Notes: generated by a model from the sequence alone, not told the origin. Positions 23,587-34,464 are shown, counted from the stretch's first letter. The stretch: DNA of 40,322 nucleotides from Paraburkholderia sp. (GCF_024281035.1 NZ_JAMXLH010000060.1:1-40322), one strand, 5' to 3'. Translations and numbers: made by a program.

Positions 23587-24579
23587 ATGAGTGATCAGTT
23601 ACTCGACGCCTTCGACGCAGCGCAACTGATTCCTGGCTTCGTTGCGCCGGAGCTGCCGCGCGAGCAGCCGGACCGCGCGGCGCTCGACGCCGCCGACCGC
23701 AATACGCGCCACTGGACGAGCACCGCGAGCGGTCCCCTCACGCCTGGCTCCGACACGCACCGGCACGAGATGTGCCGCATGTTTCGCGAAACCTTTAATC
23801 CGTATCGCCCGTCCGTGATCGAGTGGCCGAAGCTCACACCGGAGGCGCTCAAGCGGATCGTCGAATTGCCGATCTGGGATGTTGCGGTACAGACCGAGGG
23901 CAAGGCCCGGTTGCGCATGGCCGCCTACGCCGCGCAACTCGACGACGCCGACGTGCGCGACGCGCTTGCACTCAACGCATGGGAAGAAAACCGCCACAAG
24001 GAAGTGCTGTCGCGCATGGTGGCGGCATACGGCATCGAACTCGCGAGCGAGCCGCCGTACGTCTATCCGCGGGACGTCGAATGGGCCTATCTCGTGACCG
24101 GCTACAGCGAATGCGTCGACAGCTTCTTCGCGTTCGGCCTCTTCGAGGTCGCGCGGCGATCGGGGCTCTTCCCGGCCGAACTCATCGATACGTTCGAGCC
24201 CGTCATGCAGGAAGAGTGCCGCCACATCCTTCTGTTCGCGAACTGGGTCGCATGGCATCGCGCGGGGTTATCGGGGTGGCGGCGCATTCGCTTCGAACTG
24301 AAAGTGGCTGCCGTGTGGGTCTATCTCGGGTGGGAACGCATCGGCCTTGCGCGCGCGATGGATGCCGACGGCAACGAATACCGGCACGATAAAAAATTCA
24401 CGATGAACGGTGCGCAGTCGGTAACGGATGTCGATATCGATACGGCCGAATTGATGCGCCTGTGTCTTGCCGAGAACGACCGGCGCTTCTCCGGTTACGA
24501 CCCACGCCTGCAGCGTCCACGCACGACGCCAAATCTCGTCCGCTTGGCGCTACGGTTCATGCGCGGGAAACGCCGCTAA
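23587..24579 (+). CDS. Ferritin-like di-iron protein (mirror copy)
   Basis: Identical to the 330-residue protein at 15744-16736; di-iron ligands Glu104, Glu134/His137, Glu175 and Glu210/His213 are all present. Substrate unknown. Confidence 0.72.
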   Translation: MSDQLLDAFDAAQLIPGFVAPELPREQPDRAALDAADRNTRHWTSTASGPLTPGSDTHRHEMCRMFRETFNPYRPSVIEWPKLTPEALKRIVELPIWDVAVQTEGKARLRMAAYAAQLDDADVRDALALNAWEENRHKEVLSRMVAAYGIELASEPPYVYPRDVEWAYLVTGYSECVDSFFAFGLFEVARRSGLFPAELIDTFEPVMQEECRHILLFANWVAWHRAGLSGWRRIRFELKVAAVWVYLGWERIGLARAMDADGNEYRHDKKFTMNGAQSVTDVDIDTAELMRLCLAENDRRFSGYDPRLQRPRTTPNLVRLALRFMRGKRR

Positions 24580-24622
24580 AGCAGCGCCAGGGCACGGCCC
24601 TCTGGTTCACGCGTGACGCTTT

Positions 24623-24638
24623 GCGTGCTTTTGCACGC
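24623..24638. terminator. Hairpin between convergent genes (mirror copy)
   Basis: Mirror of 15685-15700 (GCGTGC-TTTT-GCACGC on this strand). Confidence 0.35.
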
Positions 24639-24655
24639 GCGTTCAAAACGAAATT

Positions 24656-25501
24656 TCAGGCGAGCGTGGCCGTAGCCTGCATCGACACATGATCCTCGTG
24701 ATCCTTCGCCCAGAGTTCCACCGCGCGCCCGTCTTCCGAGGGCCGGCCACATAGCGTGAATTCATGGTTCGCGAAAACTGGCCGCGCGGCGCGAAACGCG
24801 AAGGCCCCGACCGTCGCGTCCGGACGTTGCCGATGCACGAGATCGAGCAGCAGCGTCGCGATCAGTGGGCCGTGCACGACGAGCCCCGGATAACCCTCCT
24901 CCTGCGTTGCGTACGGAAAATCGTAGTGAATGCGATGGCCGTTGAAGGTGAGCGCCGAATAGCGGAACAGCATGACGGGGTCGGCCACGAGCGTGCGCGC
25001 CCAGGTTTCGCCCTGCGGCGCCGCAACGGCCTTTGGCGCCGGAGCGCCCGGCTGCGGTGCGTCGCGATAGACGATATCGTGCTCCTCCTCGATGCACAGC
25101 ACACCCGCCGCTTCGTAGCGATGCTGCACGGTCACGAATACGAGCCGGCCACTGCGCCCGGTCTTGTCCTCGATGTTCGCGATGGTCGACGTGCGCAGCG
25201 CTCGCTGCCCCGCACGCAGCGGCGCATGAAACGTCAGACGCCCGCCTGCCCACATGCGTCGCGGCAACGCCACCGGCGGTAAAAAATCGCCGCGTTTAGG
25301 ATGCCCGTCATGTCCCACCTGCGCAAGCCGCGTCACGGGCAGGAAATACAGCCAGTGCCACAGCGGCGGCACGATATCCGCAGGCGCGTCGCGATCGAGC
25401 GTCGCCGCGAGCGCACGCAGCGGGAATGACGTGATGTCGTCGGCCAGCGTCTCGGTCTTGTCGAGCCACGCTTCGAGCGACGGCGTTTGCGAATCCGGCA
25501 T
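24656..25501 (-). CDS. MaoC/FAS1-like hotdog dehydratase (mirror copy)
   Basis: Identical to the 281-residue double-hotdog protein at 14822-15667, with the catalytic RIHYDFPYA..GLVVHGPL motif in the C-terminal half. Confidence 0.78.
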   Translation of the reverse strand: MPDSQTPSLEAWLDKTETLADDITSFPLRALAATLDRDAPADIVPPLWHWLYFLPVTRLAQVGHDGHPKRGDFLPPVALPRRMWAGGRLTFHAPLRAGQRALRTSTIANIEDKTGRSGRLVFVTVQHRYEAAGVLCIEEEHDIVYRDAPQPGAPAPKAVAAPQGETWARTLVADPVMLFRYSALTFNGHRIHYDFPYATQEEGYPGLVVHGPLIATLLLDLVHRQRPDATVGAFAFRAARPVFANHEFTLCGRPSEDGRAVELWAKDHEDHVSMQATATLA

Positions 25502-25636
25502 GGCGACTCTCCTCGCGCGACAGATACACCTACTATGGACGACGCACGCCGCGCGCGCCACGTCTGCCTTTGCGTCCCGCGCACGCGGGACGGGCTATCA
25601 TGTGCGCTCAAACTGTAGATGGAACGATCAAACCAC

Positions 25637-27013
25637 ATGGCCTCCCCCCAAGAAAACGTCAGCATGGCGGTGTTCTGCGATTTCGAGAACGTCGCACTTG
25701 GCGTGCGCGACGCGAAAATCGACCGCTTCGATATCAAGCCCGTGCTCGAACGGCTCTTGCTCAAGGGCAGCATCGTCGTGAAGAAAGCGTATTGCGACTG
25801 GGAACGCTACAAAGGCTTCAAGGCATCGATGCACGAAGCGAGTTTCGAGCTGATCGAAATCCCGCACGTACGGCAGTCGGGCAAGAATTCCGCCGATATC
25901 CGCCTTGTCGTGGATGCACTCGATCTCTGCTATACGAAGTCGCACGTCGACACGTTCGTGATCGTGAGCGGCGACTCCGACTTCTCGCCGCTCGTCTCGA
26001 AGCTGCGCGAGAACGCGAAGAAGGTGATTGGCGTAGGCGTGAAGAATTCGACCTCCGATCTGCTCGTCGCGAACTGCGACGAATTTATTTTCTACGACGA
26101 TCTGGTTCGCGAGCTTGAGCGCGAGTCGTCGCGCGGCGGCGCGAAGCGCGACAGCGGCGCGGGCGCGAAACGCCCGGCCGGTGAGGAGCGTCAGCCGAAG
26201 GCGGACACGGAAGAGCGCAAGTCGGAGGAACGCAAATCGAAGGCGATCGCGCTTGCCGTCGAAACGCTCGATGCGCTCGTGCTCGAGCGCGGCGACAGCG
26301 GCAAGATCTGGGCATCGGTATTGAAGAGCGCAATCAAGCGGCGTCGGCCCGACTTCAACGAAACACGCTACGGCTTTCGCGCATTCGGCAACCTGCTCGA
26401 TGAAGCGCAAGCGCGCGGGCTGCTCGAAGTGGGCCGCGACGAGAAATCAGGCGCTTTTGTCTCGCGCACGAATCCGTCCGCCAGCGCCGTAGCCGTACCT
26501 GCTGTCGCTGCGCCAGCGGCTATTCCCGCCAGCGAAGTCCCGGCCCCGCGCGGCGAAGAATCGCGCGGACGGGGCAAAGGCCGCGGCAAGGGGCGGCGTA
26601 ACGTCCGCGAAGCGGCAAGCGGCGACGAGAGTCGCGAAAGCGCGGCCGAGACGCCCGTTGCGGCGCTTCACGATCATGCCGGCGCGCACGCGAGCGAAAC
26701 GGAACACGTTCAAACCGAACACGTCACTCTTCCCGTGGGTAATGCGCCGCACGCTGCGGCGCCTGTCGAGCCGGAAGTTGCACCTGCGTCGAACACGGAT
26801 ATTGCTGCGGCAGCGGAAAGCGTCGAGGCAGCAGCAGCCCCGCGCCGTGCCCGCAAGACGGCTTCGCGCAAGAGCCCCGCGCGCAAAACCGCCAAAGCGC
26901 AACCGGCCAGCGACACGCCATCTTCGGCAGACGCCGAGCGAGCGCCCGCAGCGAAGAAAGCTCCGTCCCGGGCCCGTCGCACGCGCACCAAGGCCGTAGC
27001 CGACGAAAGCTGA
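25637..27013 (+). CDS. NYN/OST-HTH putative ribonuclease (mirror copy)
   Basis: Identical to the protein at 13310-14686: NYN nuclease domain with acidic residues at 15, 87, 113 and 115, an OST-HTH domain at 203-275, and a histone-like basic tail. The alternative upstream ATG is at 25619. Confidence 0.86.
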   Translation: MASPQENVSMAVFCDFENVALGVRDAKIDRFDIKPVLERLLLKGSIVVKKAYCDWERYKGFKASMHEASFELIEIPHVRQSGKNSADIRLVVDALDLCYTKSHVDTFVIVSGDSDFSPLVSKLRENAKKVIGVGVKNSTSDLLVANCDEFIFYDDLVRELERESSRGGAKRDSGAGAKRPAGEERQPKADTEERKSEERKSKAIALAVETLDALVLERGDSGKIWASVLKSAIKRRRPDFNETRYGFRAFGNLLDEAQARGLLEVGRDEKSGAFVSRTNPSASAVAVPAVAAPAAIPASEVPAPRGEESRGRGKGRGKGRRNVREAASGDESRESAAETPVAALHDHAGAHASETEHVQTEHVTLPVGNAPHAAAPVEPEVAPASNTDIAAAAESVEAAAAPRRARKTASRKSPARKTAKAQPASDTPSSADAERAPAAKKAPSRARRTRTKAVADES

Positions 27014-27017
27014 TCGC

Positions 27018-27054
27018 AAAACGACGCGCGCCAGCCACCACGGCGGCGCGCGTC
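27018..27054 (-). terminator. Rho-independent terminator (mirror copy)
   Basis: Mirror of 13269-13305, ending transcription of the NPFG-repeat gene copy on the minus strand. Confidence 0.75.
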
Positions 27055-27095
27055 ATTCTTCGCGTTATTACTCTCGTCGTTTCAAACGTCCCGCT

Positions 27096-27542
27096 TTATT
27101 CGTCGCCGAACGGATTGCCGGGCCGTTTCGGCGCAGCATCGGTCGATTCGCCGCCGAACGGATCGCCCTGCTTCGCGGGCCGCGGATCGCCGAACGGATT
27201 TCCAGCTTTCGCCGCACCGGCTGCCTCACCAAACGGATTCGCATCGCCCGCCCGCTTCGATCCGCCGAACGGATCGCCTGTCCACTCAGGCGCTTCTTCT
27301 TCGTCGGTCGCCAGGTTGTATTCCGCCTGCACTTTCGCGAGCACGCTGGCGATGCCCGATTCGAATCCGGACGCATTGCCAAAATGCTTCATCGTCCAGT
27401 TGCAGCCAGTACGATCCGCAGGCTGAAACTGCGGGCGCGGCACGACGAACTTCACGCCGTCGTCGATCGCTTCCTGCAGCTTGTGCAGTCGACGGCTCAC
27501 TTCTTCCTGCAGCCGAGACGCGTTGAGAGTCTTGCGCAGCAT
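27096..27542 (-). CDS. NPFG/DPFG-repeat protein (mirror copy)
   Basis: Identical to the 148-residue protein at 12781-13227: helical N-terminal domain and five PFG repeats. Function unknown. Confidence 0.76.
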   Translation of the reverse strand: MLRKTLNASRLQEEVSRRLHKLQEAIDDGVKFVVPRPQFQPADRTGCNWTMKHFGNASGFESGIASVLAKVQAEYNLATDEEEAPEWTGDPFGGSKRAGDANPFGEAAGAAKAGNPFGDPRPAKQGDPFGGESTDAAPKRPGNPFGDE

Positions 27543-27617
27543 CGGCATCTCCTCATTCCGAACACGATGTAGACGCGGGAGTCTAGCGCAATCGCGCACG
27601 CGGCCGCGACGATGCCG

Positions 27618-28205
27618 TTACGACTGCGGCAGCCACACCACCGTGAGCGAGCGCACCCCTTGCGCGCCCTGAATCAGCACGCCCTCGATATCCGCGGTGG
27701 CGGACGGACCCGTCACGAGCGCCGCAAAACGCGCACCGCGAAAATCGTCGCGCCGGTACGCATCCTGAAGGCCCGCGACGATCTGGGCGGGATCGAGCAG
27801 CACGATCAGATGCTGCACGATATAGCCAAGCGCGTTCACAACGTACTCGCGCTCGCTCAGCCACACGGAACCCGTCTCCGCCACGCCGAAGCGTGCGCGC
27901 ACAACGCCGACGTCGACATCTTCGAGCGACATGGGTGCGGTAGCCGCAGCGATTTCGCGCGTGCCCTGCACTTCCGGCACCGCTGACGCGATCTCAGCGC
28001 GCACGCCGAAGCGTTCGTGGATCAGCGCAAGCACCGCCTCGCCCGACGCAGCCTCGGCTTCACGGCCGCCCATGAGTTTGAGCGCGGCCACGAAGCGCTC
28101 GCGCAGATCACCCGCAGGCGTGTCGAACAGCGGCACCTCGGGCAAATCGAGCGGCGCTGGCTGCGCGGCGCGCACGCGCGCGAGGAACGCTTCACGATTC
28201 GCCAC
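27618..28205 (-). CDS. lutC: LutC (mirror copy)
   Basis: Identical to the LUD-domain protein at 12118-12705, GTG start after AAGGGAGG, overlapping the lutB copy by 14 nt. Confidence 0.87.
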   Translation of the reverse strand: MANREAFLARVRAAQPAPLDLPEVPLFDTPAGDLRERFVAALKLMGGREAEAASGEAVLALIHERFGVRAEIASAVPEVQGTREIAAATAPMSLEDVDVGVVRARFGVAETGSVWLSEREYVVNALGYIVQHLIVLLDPAQIVAGLQDAYRRDDFRGARFAALVTGPSATADIEGVLIQGAQGVRSLTVVWLPQS

Positions 28206-29586
28206 GGCTGCCTCCCTTGCGGTTCTTTTTGTACCAGGCATGGAACGTCGTGTTGGGCGCTTGCGGCAGATCGCGCTGCCGCCCCCAGATGTTCAGCGGG
28301 TTATACAGCACGAAGTGCGGCAGGCGGCGCAACGCGCCGTCGATCGACCGGGTTGCCGCGCGATAAAGCGTGGGACTCGACATCAGCCGTGCCGCCATCT
28401 TGAGCACTTCCTGCTTGACGAACGGCACCTCGTGTTGCGCGGCGATCACCTGGCGCCATTGGTAAATCTGCTCGTGAATATTGATCTTCACCGGGCAGAC
28501 GTTGGTGCAACTGCCGTTGAGCGTCGAAGCAAACGGCAACGCGCTGAAACGCTTCAGATCGAAGGTGGGATTGATGATCGCGCCAATCGGCCCCGCATAG
28601 GTGCTCCCATAAGAAAGCCCGCCGCTGCGCCGGTAAACCGGGCAGGTATTCATACACGCGCCGCAGCGGATGCACTTGAGCGAATACCAGAAGTCCCGCA
28701 TGGCGAGCCGCTCCGAGCGGCCATGGTCGACGATGACGAAATGCAGTTGTGCGCCTTCACGCGGCGCGCGGAAGTGTGACGTGTATTGGGTGATCGGCGA
28801 GCCGAGCGCGCTGCGCGACAGCATGCGGATAAAGACGCCAAGATCCGAGATTCGCGGAATCAGCTTTTCGATGCCCATGGAGACGATGTGCAACGGCGTC
28901 ATATTCGCCGAGAGATCCGCGTTGCCCTCATTCGTGCACACGACGACCGTGCCGGTCTCCGCCACGGCGAAGTTGCAGCCGGTCATGCCCGCCGTCTTCT
29001 CGCGCACGAACCATGGCCGCGTGTTCATGCGTTGACTTTCCGCGAGGTAATGAATGTCGCTGTTGTGCGGATCGGTGCCGATCGTGCGGCTGAACACTTC
29101 GGCCACATCGCCGCGAAGTTTATGAACGGCGGGCACGACGATATGGCTCGGAGGCTGCTGATCGAGCTGCTGGATGCGTTCGCCGAGATCGGTTTCCATC
29201 ACCGAAATGCCGCGCGGTTCCAGATACGCGCGCATCTCGCATTCGTCGGTCAGCATCGACTTGCTCTTTACGAGGCCCGTCATGCCGCGCTCGCTGAGCA
29301 GACGGTACACGATCTCGTTGTGCTCCTCGGCGGTGTCGGCCCAGTGGACCTGCACACCGTTGGCTTCGGCATTTTTCGAAAACTGATCGAGATAGTCGGC
29401 CAGATGCGACAGCGTGTGCGCCTTGATCCCTGAGGCGAGCGTGCGCAGTGTTTCCCATTCGGCAATCGCGTGAGCCTGCACGTCGCGTTTCATGCGCAGA
29501 TCCCAAAGCCGCTTGTCGTGGAATTCGACGTGCTCCGGGTGCGTGAGGAAATCCCCTGCGAGCTTCGCATGTTCGATGCGTTTCAT
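28192..29586 (-). CDS. lutB: LutB (mirror copy)
   Basis: Identical to the 464-residue iron-sulfur subunit at 10737-12131, with CIRCGACMNTCP and CTNVCP clusters. Confidence 0.9.
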   Translation of the reverse strand: MKRIEHAKLAGDFLTHPEHVEFHDKRLWDLRMKRDVQAHAIAEWETLRTLASGIKAHTLSHLADYLDQFSKNAEANGVQVHWADTAEEHNEIVYRLLSERGMTGLVKSKSMLTDECEMRAYLEPRGISVMETDLGERIQQLDQQPPSHIVVPAVHKLRGDVAEVFSRTIGTDPHNSDIHYLAESQRMNTRPWFVREKTAGMTGCNFAVAETGTVVVCTNEGNADLSANMTPLHIVSMGIEKLIPRISDLGVFIRMLSRSALGSPITQYTSHFRAPREGAQLHFVIVDHGRSERLAMRDFWYSLKCIRCGACMNTCPVYRRSGGLSYGSTYAGPIGAIINPTFDLKRFSALPFASTLNGSCTNVCPVKINIHEQIYQWRQVIAAQHEVPFVKQEVLKMAARLMSSPTLYRAATRSIDGALRRLPHFVLYNPLNIWGRQRDLPQAPNTTFHAWYKKNRKGGSRGES

Positions 29587-30326
29587 TCCCGGGCTCCGTT
29601 GAGCACCTGCGCAATGTGGATAAATCGCACGTCGGCATTCATGCGCTCGGCGCAGCCTTGCTGATGCATGAGGCACGACATGTCGCCCGAAACGATGTAT
29701 TGCGCGCCCGCGCCGATATGGTCGACAACCTTGTCCTGCCCCATGCGCACCGACACGGCTTCCTCGGTCACCGCAAACGTGCCGCCGAAACCGCAGCATT
29801 CGTCAGGGCGGTTCGGCTTCACGAACTCGATGCCCTTCACGCCCCGCAGCAGCGCGAGCGGCTTGGAGAACGGCTCGCCAGCCACCTCCGACACGGACGC
29901 CTGATTCAGGTGGCGCAGTGCGCTGCAGCTATTGTGCAGCCCGACCCGCCAGGGGAATTCGGCCCAGGGAAACTCGCGCACGCCCAGCACGTCATGGAGA
30001 AATTCGACCAGCTCCCACGTGGACGCGCGCATCCGGCGCACCTCGTCGGTCTGTTCAATCGCGGTGAGATGGTCGCGCACGTGGTTCACGCAACTCGCCG
30101 ATGGCGCAACGATATGGTCGCAGCCGAGAAAGTTGCGCGCGAATACACGCTCGGCACCGGCGGCCTCGGCCTGGGCACCGGCGTTGGCCATGGGCTGGCC
30201 GCAGCAGGTCTGGTCGGGCGGATAGTCGACGTCGCAGCCGACCCGCTCCAGCAATTCGAGCGTGGCGATTGCCACCTCGGGGTAGAACACATCGATGAAG
30301 CACGGAATGAAGAGAGCGACTTTCAT
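29583..30326 (-). CDS. lutA: LutA (mirror copy)
   Basis: Identical to the 247-residue CCG-domain protein at 9997-10740, with CCGQP and ECCGFGG motifs and ATGA coupling to the lutB copy. The gene-free stretch 30327-30997 mirrors 9326-9996 and holds no supported gene. Confidence 0.89.
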   Translation of the reverse strand: MKVALFIPCFIDVFYPEVAIATLELLERVGCDVDYPPDQTCCGQPMANAGAQAEAAGAERVFARNFLGCDHIVAPSASCVNHVRDHLTAIEQTDEVRRMRASTWELVEFLHDVLGVREFPWAEFPWRVGLHNSCSALRHLNQASVSEVAGEPFSKPLALLRGVKGIEFVKPNRPDECCGFGGTFAVTEEAVSVRMGQDKVVDHIGAGAQYIVSGDMSCLMHQQGCAERMNADVRFIHIAQVLNGARE

Positions 30327-30947
30327 GCGCAGGCTGCCATCGTGAGTGGACGCGGCCATTCTACTGCCGATCCGCATCCGGACTCCAGCACCCTTACCGG
30401 CGCGCCACGCCGCGTCATGCCGCGGCGCGTCAAACGGGAAAGACATTCGCTCAGACGTTACGGCGAATGCCACGACGAGCGCGAGTTAAATGTTCATACG
30501 GGTGGTCATGTGATCCGGGATCCGCGGAAGATTCTGCTGCGTGCTCAATAACACCTCGTTGATGACGCCTGCGGCGCTTGCCGTTCGATTTGTGATTTTT
30601 ATCTGGAGTACAAATAGTATTAATGTGCGCAGCGCACTTCACCGATGCAGATAACCGCTCGGCCCATTCACTTGCTTGCGGCGACGTGGAATTCACCGGC
30701 ATCGTAATTGATGAATGCAGCAAGATGGCATCGCTCTGTAGCGCGCGCCGCTTCCGTTTTATTGGTTATCTAACATCAGGCACTCATCGCGCCATTGTTA
30801 TTGGGAATGGACGACGAAACGCGGCGAGCGCCACGCAAGCGCAAGCGCTCGTCGCGAACATCACGCCGTGAAAGGATTACGCGCGGCGCCGCACGCAGTC
30901 CTCGGCGCAAGGCGCGACGGACACGATGCTAAACTCCGTGCTCGATA

Positions 30948-30973
30948 CGAAGCCTGTCTGAAGCAGGCTTTCG
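30948..30973 (+). promoter_or_regulatory. Leader hairpin of crcB (mirror copy)
   Basis: Mirror of 9350-9375, about 25 nt before the crcB ATG. Confidence 0.3.
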
Positions 30974-30997
30974 TTGCGCCTTCTACCTCTAGACATC

Positions 30998-31378
30998 ATG
31001 TATCTGTCCATTCTCTCGGTCAGCATCGGCGGAGCACTCGGGTCGCTCGTGCGCTGGATGCTCAGCCTGCGCCTGAACGCCGTGTTTCCGTACCTGCCGC
31101 TTGGCACGCTCGCATCCAACGTGATTGCGGGCTACATCGTCGGCGTCGCGGTCGCGTTCTTTGCGCGCGTGCCTAACCTGTCGCCCGATTGGCGCCTCTT
31201 CATCATCACGGGCCTCATGGGCGGACTCTCGACGTTCTCGACGTTCTCCGCCGAAGTCGTGTCACACCTGCAGCAGGGCCGTTACGGCTGGGCGCTGGGC
31301 GAGATCGCGATCCACGTTTGCTCCTCGCTCGTCATGACGATCCTCGGCATCGCAACCGTCGCCGCTGTGATGCGTTAA
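30998..31378 (+). CDS. crcB: Fluoride exporter CrcB/FluC (mirror copy)
   Basis: Identical to the 126-residue four-helix channel protein at 8945-9325, with GLMGGLSTFSTFS. Confidence 0.9.
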   Translation: MYLSILSVSIGGALGSLVRWMLSLRLNAVFPYLPLGTLASNVIAGYIVGVAVAFFARVPNLSPDWRLFIITGLMGGLSTFSTFSAEVVSHLQQGRYGWALGEIAIHVCSSLVMTILGIATVAAVMR

Positions 31379-31443
31379 GACGTTTTTTGTCTTGATCGAG
31401 GACTCAATCGGCAGCCGCCCAAAGCGGCCACGGCGGGCATTGT

Positions 31444-32613
31444 TCAGGTCAGCGCAGGCCGCCGGTAGCCGCCGGGAAGGCCGCCCTTCGAGAACACCCA
31501 CTGCCAGAGCTGAATGTCGCGCGAGCGGAACGCGCCCGCGCACGACAGCAGGTAGTAGCGCCACATGCGGCGGAAACGCTGCCCCATTTGCGCCTCGAAA
31601 CGCGGCCACGCAGCCTCGAAGTTCGCGTGCCAGGCCATGAGCGTGCGATCGTAATCGGCGCCGAAATTGTGCAGATCTTCGGTGACGAACAGGCCGCCTG
31701 AAGCATCCGATATCTGGCCGATCGCCGGTAGCTCGCCGTTCGGAAAAATGTATTTGTCGACCCACGGATCGGGCGTCGTCTCGCGACGATTCTTGCCGAT
31801 CGTGTGCAACAGGAAGAGACCGTCGTCGGCGAGACAGCGGTGCGCGACTTCCATGTACGTGCGGTAGTTTTTCGGACCGACATGCTCGAACATGCCTACG
31901 CTCGCGATGCGGTCGAAGCGCTCATCGAGCAGACGGTAATCCTGCAAACGAAACTCCACCGGCAAGCCCTTGCAACGCTCGGAGCCGAACGCGGCCTGCT
32001 CCTTCGAAATCGTCACGCCCACGCACGACACGCCGTAGCGCTCCGCCGCGAAGCACATGAGGCTGCCCCAGCCGCAACCGATGTCGAGCAGACGCATGCC
32101 CGGTTGGAGACCGAGCTTACGGCAGATCATGTCGAGCTTCGCTTCCTGTGCCTCGTCGAGGGTTTTCGCGCCGCCCGACCAGTAGCCGCACGTATAGGTC
32201 ATGCGGCGGTCCAGCATGGATTCGTAGAACGCGTTGCCGAGATCGTAGTGCTGTTGCCCCACCTTCCAGGCACGGCGTGCAGTCTGGCGATTCATGAGAC
32301 GCGCCTTGAGCGCGTGGAAGACGAGCCGCGCGGGGTCGATTTTTTCGTCCACATGCGCGCGCAGCGTGCGGGCAAAGAATTCGTCGAGCCGGTCGCAGTC
32401 CCACTCACCATCCATATAGGACTCGCCAAGGCCGAGATTGCCCAGCGCGAGCACCCTTTCGGGCATGTGCGGATCATGCACGCGCAGATCCCACTCGCGC
32501 GTTCCGTTGAGCTTCACATCGGCATGTGCCAGCAGGTCGGCGACGACCCGCCAGGCCGAGGAACCGGTGGCCTCGCGGGCGGGAGGTGCTGCTTCGAGGT
32601 CAGTCGTTGCCAT
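31444..32613 (-). CDS. cfa: Cyclopropane-fatty-acyl-phospholipid synthase (mirror copy)
   Basis: Identical to the 389-residue enzyme at 7710-8879, with the SAM motif LLDIGCGWG and active-site C142, E243, H270, I272 and Y321. Confidence 0.92.
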   Translation of the reverse strand: MATTDLEAAPPAREATGSSAWRVVADLLAHADVKLNGTREWDLRVHDPHMPERVLALGNLGLGESYMDGEWDCDRLDEFFARTLRAHVDEKIDPARLVFHALKARLMNRQTARRAWKVGQQHYDLGNAFYESMLDRRMTYTCGYWSGGAKTLDEAQEAKLDMICRKLGLQPGMRLLDIGCGWGSLMCFAAERYGVSCVGVTISKEQAAFGSERCKGLPVEFRLQDYRLLDERFDRIASVGMFEHVGPKNYRTYMEVAHRCLADDGLFLLHTIGKNRRETTPDPWVDKYIFPNGELPAIGQISDASGGLFVTEDLHNFGADYDRTLMAWHANFEAAWPRFEAQMGQRFRRMWRYYLLSCAGAFRSRDIQLWQWVFSKGGLPGGYRRPALT

Positions 32614-32779
32614 AGGTGCTCCTGTCAAGACATTCGTCGTAGCGCTCGCTGCGAACCCTTATGATGCACCGTACCGAAAAAAGCTGCAGGAAGGCAGCCA
32701 GGCGCCTCATGCGTGGACCATAATGGACAGTTGGCAACCCATCCCGCACGCGCCGGTGCACGCGTTATCCGAGAAAATC

Positions 32780-33196
32780 ATGGCTTACGACCCGAACAAC
32801 ATCTTTGCGCGCATCCTGCGCGGCGATGCACCGTGTATCAAGGTGTGCGAGAACGAGACGACGCTCGCGATCATGGACGTGATGCCCCAGGCAGACGGCC
32901 ACGTACTGGTTCTGCCGAAGGTGCCTGCCGAGCAGATCTACGATCTGCCGGCAGAGGCAGGTGCGGCAGCACTGGCGATGGTGCAGCAGGTAGCGGCCGC
33001 GGTGCGTACTGCGCTCGCGCCCGAGGGATTGCTGGTCGCGCAGTTCAACGGCGCGGCAGCCGGGCAGACTGTGCCGCACGTCCATTTCCATGTGATTCCG
33101 CGGCGGGAAAACGAGCCGTTGCGTGCGCATGCACGTGAGATGGCCGACATGGCAAAACTCGAAGCCATTGCCGAGCGTATTCGCGCTGCGCTTTGA
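32780..33196 (+). CDS. HIT-family hydrolase (mirror copy)
   Basis: Identical to the 138-residue protein at 7127-7543, with the histidine triad HVHFHV. Confidence 0.84.
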   Translation: MAYDPNNIFARILRGDAPCIKVCENETTLAIMDVMPQADGHVLVLPKVPAEQIYDLPAEAGAAALAMVQQVAAAVRTALAPEGLLVAQFNGAAAGQTVPHVHFHVIPRRENEPLRAHAREMADMAKLEAIAERIRAAL

Positions 33197-33432
33197 TCTG
33201 GTGGTGCGGGCCGCTTCACGCCTCATCGATGTGTTATCGATCTAGCCTGGGCCCGGTCGATCAAATGCCAGGTGACTGCGCGAACGTCTCTGGCGGCGCG
33301 TGTAGCGAATGGCACGCTCACGCTTCGAATGGGTACGCGCCAGGAAACGCGGTGCTGGCGCGGGTCGGTCGCGCCCAACGGCCCGGCCCATTCCACCAGG
33401 ATTCAGGATTCTGCTATAATCCGCATCCCACC

Positions 33433-33523
33433 GGAGAGATGGATGAGCGGTTTAAGTCGCACGCCTGGAAAGCGTGTATAGGTTAATAACCTATCGGGGG
33501 TTCGAATCCCCCTCTCTCCGCCA
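33433..33523 (+). tRNA. tRNA-Ser (anticodon GGA), mirror copy
   Basis: Same 91-nt tRNA as at 6800-6890, here on the + strand: GGAGAGA acceptor, loop CTGGAAA, long variable arm and encoded CCA. Confidence 0.94.
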
Positions 33524-33566
33524 GGAAGCTCTTGTAAATCAAGGCTCTCAGCGTCATGGGATGCGG

Positions 33567-34166
33567 TTAATCACCGTCACTTCCCTTGGATTTCATTCCG
33601 GAATCGACGCAGAATCGCAGCATATCTGAAGCGAATTTTTCAACCGCTTGTCCGCCTGCATCCAGGTCTGCCTGGGGCATCCAACGCGCATAAATCCGCA
33701 CCGTCGCATTCTGGTTCGAATGGCCCATCTGCCGCGCCACCCACATAGGATGCTCGCCAGCCGATAGCATCATCGAAGCGTAAGTGTGGCGCGTCTAATA
33801 TGGCTTGCGGTACCGTACCTTGGCCTTCTCCACGCCCCGCGTCCGGACGATCCGGATCGGCGAATCGCAAACCCACCGTTCTCAGTTGCGCGGATCCTGG
33901 AAAATCTCTTTCCCGGCCAAGAATGCGAACGCCTTCTGCGCTTCCAGGGCGGATCGCGCAGGGGACAATAATTTCACCTCCCGCCTGCTTGACTTCGTTT
34001 TCGTGTCCTCGGGTTCATCTGCCGTCTGAGTGAGCGCACGCCGGATGATTACAACACCCTTCCTCTAGTCCAAATCATTCCAGTCAAGCGCAACCAACTC
34101 CGAAGTCCTCAAGCCAGTCCAGAACGCGAACTGTGCCATGTCACCAGCTTGCCAGGCCTTCCACAG
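33567..34166 (-). pseudogene. Tyrosine integrase pseudogene (mirror copy)
   Basis: Mirror of 6157-6756, with the same three in-frame stops (at 34065-34067, 33882-33884 and 33795-33797 on the minus strand). Confidence 0.8.
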
Positions 34167-34464
34167 TCAGAGCGATCGGAGCCAGGCGTTCGTTGATCCG
34201 GCCGAGGCGGAGCGTGGGTGCACGGGCCGGAACAGTGGCAATCCACGGTGCGGGCTTTGCAGTGATCGGTGCGGGTGCGATGGCGGCCGGCGCTGCAATC
34301 GGCGTTGCCGGCTGCACCTTGGCGTTCTCCGCTTCCACGGGCTTGTGCTGCTTGTGAGGCAGCGCTACTGACAGGCGCTGGAGCGACGCTGTGGCGGGAG
34401 GAGTTTGCTGGTTTGCTGGCTCACGCGTGGAATCGGCCCGGACGAGATGACATGCATCTGGCAT
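34141..34464 (-). pseudogene. Mobile-element gene remnant (mirror copy)
   Basis: Mirror of 5859-6182, with the LRLGRINERLAP ending abutting the integrase remnant. Confidence 0.3.
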